Below, in pieces: positions 49,501 through 58,489 of a DNA stretch of 64,000 bases. Source of the DNA: Pelodera strongyloides (taxonomy: Eukaryota; Nematoda; Chromadorea; Rhabditida; Rhabditidae). Each line of letters begins with the position of its first letter. Within the stretch, counting starts at the first letter, position 1. Made by a program: the position numbers and the translations under genes. The stretch lies in assembly GCA_036852015.1 (NCBI GenBank), contig JAANDG010000390.1, positions 1 through 64,000 on the forward strand, given 5' to 3'. The notes beneath the pieces are model-generated. The model was not told the DNA's origin and did not search any database. It was given only the letters and a program-made list of their open reading frames with translations.

Positions 49501-51903
49501 GCGTTGCCTTTTAGCCTATTTATAGCTTTGCGTGTTGATTTCCATCGAAGTGCATACATTTTCTTTCACAATGCCAGGTCTTATTACTTCGAGAGTCCGA
49601 TTTGGGGAATTATTTCGGCTTTTGGTTTTTACTTATCAGGTTGATTTTCGATTCAAAGACATCATTCGAAACAGAATTTCATGCCGCTCCGAGCTATAAC
49701 AAAATAAAATGTCGGAAACAGATAGAAAAAAAGTCAGGTGGATTTGAAGATTGCATTTTTTTTCTAGGTTTACCAGAAAATACGAGCCGAATTAGAGTCA
49801 AATTCAAATTAGCATAAGGTCATAGAAGCAAACATTTGTTTGACAAGTAAAAACCGAAGTTTACCCCGATTTGGCAGTACTATGAAGTTCAGTAAGATAA
49901 TCGAAACAAACATTTATTTTTCGAACGTAGTCCAGAGGCGGAGTCGCACATCACGAACGTTCGCGCAGCGCAGTCGCCGCAAAAGAGCGGGCTGCGGTCG
50001 CGCGTGCAGTTGGTTGGCGAACCTTTAGCCCCATCTTTACCAGGGATCACATATTCTTTCCATATATTTAAAAAAAAATGCGCCTTTTTTGAGCCGCGCA
50101 GCTTTTCAGCGCTCCGTCAGTGTTGGCTTATTGGCAGAACTAATAACTATGATGGTGCTGCGCACATGCATAGAGTGTAGTGAGATCCTAGGTTTGTTGC
50201 GGATAAAGACAATTTATTACAATAATTAACTATCCAACTGATTGTCTAATTCTCCCCTCCTCACACACTCTCACCAATTAACCTTCGAACTACAATGTGC
50301 ACAATTGCAGTAGCGTGCCGTCGATGTGCGAGTCGTGGTATTCCGCTCAGGACTTATCGATTGGCTGGCCTGCCATTCCGAGCAGGCCTTCGTCTGTCTA
50401 CGTCTCCTCAGAATTCCTATCTCTCCCACCCTCTAACCCGCCCACGTCACGGCCCACGCCTGTTTAAGAGAATCGATCGATAGTTGATTTATCGATTAAT
50501 GTAGTCGGTAGTTGTAGTTTGTAGTATATTCGCAGTACTACCGGTAATGTGGTTTTGTGATTACAATTAGAGTAGAACTCTTACTCAGTATCAGTCATAT
50601 AAACTTAGCCCGGTGAACCCTCCCCCTTTTACCCAGTGATTTGTATGTAGTATGTGGTATTTTTGCCAAGTTAGCTTCCTGATATAGTGATTGATTTGGA
50701 TATTTCTTGGCTCCCAGTGATTTGATTATACCCATCCTATGTGAGTTATAACGAATATGTTTAATGCGCGTAATTAGCCTCACACTTTATCGAAGCACCA
50801 CTGATTTCTGATTAGCCTAATTGTATAAGCCTTCAAATATCTATGGGACTATTTCTGTGCTAATGTGCTAATCGGCGCGCAGCTAGCTATATGGCAACGT
50901 AATTCCGAGCATAATTATTATTTACAAGCTTGAATTAGTTCAATGTGCGGTAGCGCTCACATTGGAAGTTTTTGGAAATGGTTTTTGTTTCCCAGTTTTT
51001 GTAGCTCCTCCTAGCCCACGTAGTTATGCCTATAGTGTTATTCTTCGCATAATACTCGTTTATTGCTTTTTTTACACGAAATTCTGATTTGTTGTTTTTT
51101 GTACGTCGATTTTATGAAACAATTTTTGCAGTCATACACAGTACATAGTCTATGTATCGCCGTTTTTTTGAAATTTTTATTAGTACGTATTATGCCTAAT
51201 AAGTTTTATTGTTTTAAACAATGGCTTACCAACTACAGCTTTCTTACCTTTGCTTAACTACATCTGAGCTTGTTTTTTATTCTTACGCTTTCTGAATTTG
51301 TTGTAGTCAAATTCTAGTCTCCGGCTAGTCATCGCGTGTTTTTGAGCTTACAGTAAGATTCTTTTTTTGTAGTTTGTAGTCTCTTATTATTCTAGTGCAG
51401 TGTTTTACAGTACTCACCTACACTCTCTTTTTTAGTGGTGCCTAGCCTATTTTTCAAAAAAGTTGCCGTGCTATAAAAGCTATAATCTCCCCCTATTCTC
51501 ACCATGAAAAGTGCACAAGTTTTTTGTTTACTGCCATAATATTTCAAAACATTGTCCATGAGCCATTATGGCCATGTTTTACTTGTTAGCTGTAATTTTG
51601 TTGTGAACAATTTAGTAAAGTTTTGGGTAAAGCTCTTGTTTTTTCTCGCGTAGCTTTTTTGGCGCAGGTTTCTGGTATGTTACTATTTGTGCTCCAGTGC
51701 GAGCGAATTGAGGACAGGCGGAGGGAAATAGAGAGAGAGAGAAAGAGAGAGAGAGAAGAGCGGACAGTGATAGAGGGAGAGACCTCACCAACGTCGCATC
51801 GGGGAATACCATCTTCTTATAATTCCTTTGCAGGCTCTATCCCGATCCGAATGAGGCTCGTCGTCAGTTCTTCTCGTCCATTACCACGGAGAAGAACATG
51901 TAG
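40527..51903 (+). CDS. lipid phosphate phosphatase (LPP/PAP2 family), several 3' terminal exons
   Basis: Common exons: 40527-40587, 40892-41040, 41383-41506, 41816-41934, 42429-42560, 42953-43031, 43404-43504, 43852-43977, then 44606-44680 ending in TGA (321 aa). It dephosphorylates lipid phosphates such as phosphatidate and lysophosphatidate at the plasma membrane or ER, with six membrane helices. All three catalytic motifs are intact: C1 [11 protein letters not shown] (129-139), C2 SFYSGHSAF (178-186, His183), and C3 [11 protein letters not shown] (230-240, His236, Asp240). The N-terminal [20 protein letters not shown] is typical of animal LPPs. The last common exon ends in ACT|GTGAGT: reading on gives CTG TGA, while splicing at 44676 (phase 2) allows two downstream terminal exons, 48313-48379 and 51834-51903. 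MITEs lie in introns at 41537 and 43173. Confidence 0.95.
41537..41726. mobile_element. TTAAAGCG MITE, CCGGCCGG type
   Basis: The left end is mutated to TCAAAGCGAAATGCCGGTCGG; the right end CGGCCGGTATTTCGCTTTAA is intact. It starts 31 bases after the donor of the third LPP exon. Confidence 0.9.
43173..43355. mobile_element. TTAAAGCG MITE
   Basis: TTAAAGCGAAACACTGGGCGG at the left, with CCGCCCGGTATTTTGATTTAA at the right. The core palindrome is broken but both TTAA ends remain. It lies in the LPP intron between 43031 and 43404. Confidence 0.85.
46195..46332. mobile_element. TTAAAGCG-like MITE, CACGTG type
   Basis: TTAAAGTGGTATG, then CACGTG, then GGTTCAAAA at the left, mirrored by TTCAAAACCACGTG, then TTTTACCGCTTTAA. 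About 138 bp, shorter than the CCGGCCGG family. Confidence 0.8.
46633..46745. repeat. short duplicated segments (CCTGTAGTACTGTATTCC)
   Basis: CCTGTAGTACTGTATTCCTG occurs at 46633 and 46666 and again at 48907. GTTTTTGACATT.TGCGAGC occurs on both sides of the pair (about 46603 and 46710). Function is unknown. Confidence 0.7.
46862..46975. mobile_element. GGCCGGTGCGCGGCC foldback element, decayed
   Basis: The left end is GTTGGCCGGTGCGCGGCC; the right end is GTAGGCCGCGCACCGGTC. The interior is shorter and less paired than in the 62873 copy. Confidence 0.7.
47902..48092. mobile_element. TTAAAGCG MITE, CCGGCCGG type
   Basis: Full copy 220 bases upstream of the alternative LPP exon at 48313. TTAA is present at both ends. 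Confidence 0.9.
48313..48379 (+). CDS. alternative terminal exon of the lipid phosphate phosphatase (isoform b)
   Basis: The acceptor is GGTTTCTTTCAG. Joined to the donor at 44676 (phase 2), it reads [19 protein letters not shown] then KHY and stop. The tail is polar and Tyr-rich with no motif I can name. A strong acceptor, matching phase and a coding-like composition support it. Three copies of GACTAGTATGATACTAGT follow within 140 bases of the stop. Confidence 0.7.
48425..48517. repeat. palindrome GACTAGTATGATACTAGT, three copies
   Basis: Copies lie at 48425-48442, 48477-48494 and 48500-48517. Each is self-complementary around ATGAT. They fall in the presumed 3' UTR of LPP isoform b. Confidence 0.85.
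49160..49317. mobile_element. TTAAAGCG MITE with internal deletion
   Basis: The left arm is TTTAAGGCGAAATA, then CCGGCCGG; the right arm is CAAAAACCGTCCGGTTTTTGC. At about 158 bp it lacks part of the middle, including the octamer region. Confidence 0.8.
49604..49867 (-). mobile_element. ~250-bp TIR element, copy 2 (inverted relative to 38787)
   Basis: Reverse complement of the 38787-39036 element over its full length, with terminal GGGGAATTATTTCGG and AAACTTCGG ends. Here the flanks add a CCGATTTGG / CGATTTGG direct repeat. Confidence 0.85.
51717..51782 (+). repeat. GA-rich tract upstream of LPP exon c
   Basis: A mostly purine stretch with (GA)n runs (GAGAGAGAGAAAGAGAGAGA). It can pair with the CT tract starting at 51955 on the other side of the exon. 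Confidence 0.8.
51834..51903 (+). CDS. alternative terminal exon of the lipid phosphate phosphatase (isoform c)
   Basis: The acceptor is AATTCCTTTGCAG at 51833. In phase 2 from the donor at 44676 it reads [21 protein letters not shown], then NM and stop at 51901-51903. This is the most protein-like of the three tails (acidic and basic residues, no low complexity). It is bracketed by the GA tract at 51717 and the CT tract from 51955. AATAAA at 52662 could serve this isoform. Confidence 0.7.
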
Positions 51904-51954
51904 ACGTGGTGAACGAACAGGCTGGGAATATTCTCCCTATGTTGAGAAAATAGC

Positions 51955-52066
51955 TCTCTCTCTATCTCTCTCTCTCTCTCTCTTATTTTCTCCCCCTCGT
52001 TCTAATATTTCCCTCTGTTCTCTCTCTCTCTCTTATTTTCTCCCCCTCGTTCTAATATTTCCCTCT

Positions 52067-52109
<43 letters not shown>

Positions 52110-52190
52110 TTCTCTCTCTCTCTCTCTCTCTCTTGTTTTCTCCTCCTCCGCTTCCTCGTTCTAATAATTCCCTCTGCTCTCCCTGTCTCA
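51955..52190 (+). repeat. CT microsatellite with nested 50-bp duplication
   Basis: Long (TC)n runs are interrupted by a repeated block TTATTTTCTCCCCCTCGTTC at 51983 and 52033, and a diverged third near 52133. Its T/C reading frames produce spurious Ser/Leu open frames. Confidence 0.9.
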
Positions 52191-52731
52191 ATATCTAGTT
52201 TTTTTTGCGCAGTTTTATTGCTACGTAAGCTGTCACGTCGTACTGTGAATTTCCTGTGCGCCTAAGCCACAGTTGTTTTTATTATTACATTTGCTTATGA
52301 AAGAATTATTGTTGCATTTTGTTGTAGACTTTTGCTGTTTTAGAATCTTTTAGTATTAAACGGCTTTTTAATACAACGTTCTAGATTGATTTATAATACG
52401 GATTTCCTAAAATTCTTCCTCAATGAAGGTTATCAAGGTTTGTCGAATAGTAAGGTATTTCTTTCTGTTTGATTTTTTATTTCTGTCTCGGGGTTTATCT
52501 AAAAAACGCTTTTCTTAAAATTATGGCTTTTAGTTAGTCTTTGTTGTGAAGGTGAAAAGAAAATCAGGATTGCCCGTTTGCCCAGTACATTTCATTAATC
52601 TCATCCTATTAATAATGATCTTAATATATGCATTCGTTTCTTTTTATATTTCCTACTTTTTAATAAAAATACAGAAGTATTTGTTTTGTTTAACTAATGA
52701 ATCATGATCCCAACCACGGTACGGCGCTATA

Positions 52732-54135
52732 TTGAAACGTATGTTGAACAACTCCACCCTCATATATTGAAACGTATGTTGAACAACTCCACCCTCATAT
52801 ATTGAAACGTATGTTGAACAACTCCACCCTCATATATTGAAACGTATGTTGAACAACTCCACCCTCATATATTGAAAAAACTATGTTGACAACTCCACCC
52901 TCATATATTGAAACGTATGTTGAACTTCATATAAACGTAAACAACTCCACCCTCATACATTGAACAAGTTGAACAACTCCACCCTCATATATTGAAACGT
53001 ATGTTGAACAACTCCACCCTCATATATTGAAACGTATGTTGAACAACTCCACCCTCATATATTGAAACGTATGTTGAACAACTCCACCCTCATATATTGA
53101 AACGTATGTTGAACAACTCCACCCTCATACATTGAAACGTATGTTGAACAACTCCACCCTCATATATTGAAACGTGTTGATTGAAACGTATGTTGAACAA
53201 CTCCACCCTCATATATTGAAACGTATGTTGAACAACTCCACCCTCATATATATGAAACCCCCTCATATATGAAACGTATGTTGAACAACTCCACCCTCAT
53301 ATATTGAAACGTATGTTGAACAACTCACCCTCATATATTGAAACGTATGTTGAACAACTCCACCCTCATATATTGAAACGTATGTTGAACAACTCCACCC
53401 TCATATATTGAAACGTATGTTGAACAACTCCACCCTCATATATTGAAACGTATGTTGAACAACTCCACCCTCATACATTGAAACGTATGTTGAACAACTC
53501 CACCCTCATATATTGAAACGTATGTTGAACAACTCCACCCTCATATTGAAACGTATGTTTGACCAACTCCACCCTCATATATTGAAACGTATGTTGAACA
53601 ACTCCACCCTCATATATTGAAACGTATGTTGAACAACTCCACCCTCATATATTGAAACGTATGTTGAACAACTCCACCCTCATATATTGAAACGTATGTT
53701 GAACAACTCCACCCTCATATATTGAAACGTATGTTGAACAACTCCACCCTCATATATTGAAACGTATGTTGAACAACTCCACCCTCATATATTGAAACGT
53801 ATTGAACAACTCCACCCTATACATTGAACAACTCCACCCTCATACATTGAAACGTATGTTGAACAACTCCACCCTCATATATTGAAACGTAAGTTGAACA
53901 ACTCCACCCTCATATATTGAAACGTATGTTGAACAACTCCACCCTCATATATTGAAACGTATGTTGAACAACTCCACCCTCATATATTGAAACGTATGTT
54001 GAACAACTCCACCCTCATATATTGAAACGTATGTTGAACAACTCCACCCTCATATATTGAAACGTATGTTGAACAACTCCACCCTCATACATTGAAACGT
54101 ATGTTGAACAACTCCACCCTCATATATTGAAACGT
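52732..54135. repeat. 35-bp minisatellite, about 40 copies
   Basis: A tandem array of a 35-base unit containing AACGTATGTTGAACAACTCC and ACCCTCATATATTG. Most copies are identical; a few have short deletions or the CATACATTG variant. It has no open frame of interest. There is no spacer diversity, so it is not a CRISPR array. It lies between the LPP 3' end and the transthyretin-like gene. Confidence 0.97.
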
Positions 54136-54607
54136 GTGGGTATATGTATACTGTGCATACTAGAAAAAATGAAGAAAAAAATGACACGATCTCGTACAGA
54201 CCCAAACCAAACCAAACCAAGCAACTAATTTCTTTACTAAATCGAAAATCAATATCAAGATTTGAGATTATTGTTGTGTACCCTGCCGTTTGATGAGATC
54301 CGTTTTGCCTCTGAAATAGAGTATTTACGTGATATTTATTTTTTTTACTAATTTCTGCGTACCCTTTCTGTGAGGCTAAATTGGTTTGCTATATACATAC
54401 GTTCTCCGTATTTTACAGTTCGTTATGGCTGTCGCTAGACGTTAATGCATGTGAAAGTATGAAGCTAGCACTTTCTATACTTATAGTAATTAAAGTATTT
54501 AAATGATTCAAGCATACTCCGTCAGGTCCCTCAGGACCCGAAGGATATCATTGCAGTAATTAAATCAGCTTAATTACCAGTAATGTGTGCCAGCTAATTA
54601 ACTTAAT

Positions 54608-54790
54608 TTAAATCGAAATACCGGCCGGTTTTTGAAACGCATCTCAAGTACTTGCATTCCTATGCATTTATGCAACGTGGGGTCTAATTGGGGTCTAGTT
54701 TTTATTCAAATATTTGCTCATTTGCATATGCTGCATAAGAAAGCAGGTGTATGCAATGCGTTTCAAAAACCGGCCGCTATTTCGCTTTAA
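54608..54790. mobile_element. TTAAAGCG MITE at the 3' end of the transthyretin-like gene
   Basis: The left end is TTTAAATCGAAATA, then CCGGCCGG; the right end is ATTTCGCTTTAA. It begins 45 bases beyond the stop codon of the minus-strand gene. TTTATT at 54701-54706 reads AATAAA on the gene strand, so the MITE may supply its poly(A) signal. Confidence 0.85.
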
Positions 54791-54834
54791 AGGAAATATC
54801 TTTGCTGCGCTAAGCAAATCAAGCAATTATTGAC

Positions 54835-56502
54835 TTACTGCACTTCGTAGCAGACTTGCCAATTTGTAAGTTTTTTACAGTAACGTGAGTCGCATGATTC
54901 GTACAGTTTCACCTGAAAAGTATACATTTTATGCAAAAAGCGGACATAACCACTACACCACCGAACAGCCGTCGGTAATCGGTCGTCAAATGGTTCCAAT
55001 TTTTTTTTAGATTCTGCTATATTTATTGTTTCTACTACGACGTTTGCAATGTAAGCTAACCACAACGTGACAACAGCTCCAGCTCCAGGTGGCCGGACGG
55101 CCTTCATATTTAGAAAAATCAGTTAAATCGAAAAAAAGATACGGAGCGACTTACGTCCGCATCCCCACTCAACGTAATATCGCCAATATAATAGAAAAAG
55201 TGCTCTGTTGGCGCCTCCTCTGGGACCAGTTGGATGCATTCCGTACGGAAACTCTGAAGGACAAGAATTATGTACTAACTAATAAGTTATCAAATAAAAA
55301 TAAAGAAACATACAAAGTAGCGGAGGACCGCTCTACTCTGTGGGATCTGGTCATGTTCATTTCTTTCTAGGTTTCTTTAAATTTGGCTCAGGGCTGCCAT
55401 AAAGTCCCTTGTATTATTTGCATTCACTTTGGCATATAAGTTTCTTCGTTTGATGTTTATGATATGCTGGAAGTAAACCCTTCATAAACCCTTTATATAT
55501 CTGCATTTGTATTCTAAAAGGACCGTACGTATGTATGTATTAGTTTGCAACGCTGTAGAAATACTAATACAAACCGTGCCGCATCCATGGTATAACCGTA
55601 GGTATGGTTCCAATCTTGGGTTGACACCAGTATCTGGAATTAATAGAAATAAATAACAAGGCGAGCTTAATTTTTCATCACGAGGATGTGATTAGAACCC
55701 AACTATTTTTTGGAACATAAGCCAGAAGAGGAGTGTCATAGAATGAAAGAGTAACGCAAAAAATGACAATGCAGTGTACGGAAAATCCGAGTAACTAAAA
55801 CATCAGGACAGATGAAGAGGGCTTGGAAAGCCAGAAAGCCTCACCTGTAGCTGAACCGTTCACCCTAAAGGTTCTCCTGAGTGACGGGTCGTTTTCCAGC
55901 TTCACCACTGTTTCGCCCATATAATCGGGGCTGAGCACTGGAAAGTTAATTAATTAAATGAATAAATCGTAAACGCTTCAAAGAGGGTGGTCCCTTATTC
56001 AATTCACTACAGTACTAGTTACGTAGTCGGAAAACAGAGACAGAGAGACGGAGACGAAGAGACGGAGAGAGGCGACTGTGTGGAAGCAACATGCACATGA
56101 TGAGAAAGCATTACAGAAATTACCGAACTCAGAAAATTAAAAATACTCACATCCGTCAAAGTCGTTTAGTTCGATGAACGCGTTGCCCACAATGTAAGTG
56201 TCGTTGCAGAAAATTCGACCCACAACGGTGATCTGAATCCAAAGACTTGTGGAATTTGATCTACTGTGAAATTCGGATCATAGCAATAAAGCCGAATCGC
56301 GGGTCGACACCTCTGTATCTATACAGCGGCGTCGCTATCGCACTCAAAATTGCCAAAACTATCCGCAGAACGGCGCTCACATATATGACGTATATCCCAT
56401 ACTTTGACAATGATAAGAAAAGGCACTAACCGTGTCTGCAAACGCTATACGAATTAATAGTGAGGAAACTAAAGCGAAAGAATATTGTATTGATGGCACC
56501 AT
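54835..56502 (-). CDS. transthyretin-like (TTR/DUF290) secreted protein
   Basis: Exons 5' to 3': 56502-56431, 56232-56151, 55937-55845, 55633-55575, 54912-54835; 127 aa with matching phases. A signal peptide ends near residue 22 (MVPSIQYSFALVSSLLIRIA then FADT). The mature start ITVVGRIFCND is the family's V.G.L.C strand; NDFDGLLSP matches the D.D.LL turn; EPYLRLYHGCG is the family's EPYL.IYH motif. The C-terminus is unusual: instead of the IP..Y.. strand it is short and Cys-rich (YESCDSRYCKKLTNWQVC). Nematode TTR-like proteins are secreted carriers or signals, one of which bridges apoptotic cells and phagocytes. The acceptor ATCTTTCAG 11 bases before the ATG could take a spliced leader. Confidence 0.78.
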
Positions 56503-58489
56503 CGTCTTTTGTCACCTGAAAGATCATAACATGTCACGAATTCTGGAAACTATTTGATACCGAAACCGAAACAATTTATAAAAACCCGTATTGGGTCGAA
56601 AAATAAGGCAGTATGAACTCATTTAAAGACCACAAGAACCAGGATTTCAGTGCAGTAAGAAAACCTAACAGGGAGTTACGTGAAGTAAAGGAACTTGCGA
56701 TAACAGGTGAACTATAAATGGTCATTGAGAAGGAAATATTACACATTCAAATAACAAAATAAACATTTATGAAAAACAAGATGTGGACCACGTCACAGCA
56801 CTACCACGATGACTCACAACAATCATTCAGCAAATGGCTATTTGTTTTGATTCACAACAAACATAAATGTTTCTTTCCGAATATGGAAGCTAAAAGTAAA
56901 ATCTAACCAGCGAATAGTCTAAAGTCGTGTAGGAACATTTCGTTCATTTTTTTCAACAACAGTTCAAATATAATTGAAAAAAGGAGAATCCTGAAAATTT
57001 TAACGGGAGGAACCGTGCTAATGCTAGGCCAATAAATAGTGCAATAGTGCTCATTATCAACGCTATATTATATGTGTTTAAATAAAAAAGTTGTACTATT
57101 CCGAGCAACTCAAGTATCACCCAGTAATTCTTGGCGGTCTTTTAAAAATTAAAGTTTATTTGAGAGTTTAATGTTTGATGCGAAAAGAGAGTGATATCCT
57201 AATTTGAGAGAAGAAAGATGTCTCATTTGCTCCTTTTCATGTTCGAAATGAAATTTCAAGGGAAAAACTCGTCCACAAAATGCTTGTCTATGATCGAATT
57301 AAAGATTAAAGAAATCAAAAATCGATATCTGTGAATAAATTATCATTATTAATCAATAAACATCTCGGCTAGAGTAGGAATCCGACGGAAGCCCATTGAA
57401 ACTAACTAACGCCCGATTGTATGGTGTTAGATCCTATTTTTCTATTGGACCCTTTTTTTCGATTGGGCTCCAAAAATTAAATGCCAAATAAACTAACGGC
57501 TGATCAGTTGATATAAGGAATTGTTTCCAACGTGGATATGTTGAAATTTCGAAATGTTTTTTTTAAAGGGAGGGGTTATATTAATATTGTGACTCCAAGT
57601 CGGTGTTTGGTTGGCTTTTTCAGAAAATGAACGAATTTTATGACTCAGACGCTCTAATTTAATTGGAACATTTTTGTTCATTCATTCGTTCGAAGGATGT
57701 CAAAAGTGAATATTTAAAAAATTTCTTTCACTGACAATGAAAATGAAAGTATTGTGTCACACGTTGATTTTCTAGCTAAACCCGTTCGATAGGGAGAGGA
57801 ACACATCTTTTTATTCCACCAGTGTGTTTTTTTCTAATAAATATATGTTTCGTTTTTATGGATTTTTTCTGCGAACATATTTTAGCAGTTGCTGGGTTCA
57901 TAACAAATAAGCAAATCATATAATCATTCAGTATTTCTACTACGATACCGGCAAACTATAGTTTTTTGCTTTTTTTCCTGAATTTCTCCGCATACTTTTA
58001 GCAAAAAAAAAGTTTTTTTTTGTGCGAGACGACATGATCTGAGCATTTTTGTTTTTCCGCTTTCCTGTCTACTTTTCTTCATATGCCGGGCCTTCTTACG
58101 CAACATCAACTCACACCGGTATGAATAAATTCAAAATAAAGATATTTATTTATTAGCAATTATTAATTTAGAAACTCCACAACAACATAACAATATATAT
58201 TTAGACAATGATAGGTGAGGCAAGATAAGATAACATAAATAAATAAATAAATAAAAAATAATTAAAGCAAAGATCCCCGTTTTGAATGGACATAGTTTAG
58301 AGGTTTGGTACAGTTCAAGTGAAATAAAAATAGAATAGAAAATGTCTTGTTATTATACTTTTCCTAAAATACAATTACAAGACATTTTATGGTCAAATAA
58401 CTATTTATCTGCGAGAATATTTCAAATTTTCTAAATATGCTAATAAAATCCTGAATAAAATCTCGGCTATATTCTTTTTGAATTCCGGC
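56503..58489. other. intergenic region between the TTR-like and FN3-type genes
   Basis: AT-rich, with no exon chain on either strand. Both neighbours are on the minus strand about 2 kb apart, too far for an operon of the usual nematode spacing. Confidence 0.5.

Noticed and set aside
51623..52198. 191-codon open frame over the CT microsatellite
   Set aside because: Its C-terminal half is pure Leu/Ser repeat translation of (CT)n, and the real coding part is a different frame (51834-51903).
52732..54135. Regular repeats that could be taken for a CRISPR array
   Set aside because: The units are contiguous with no variable spacers and the genome is eukaryotic; it is a minisatellite.
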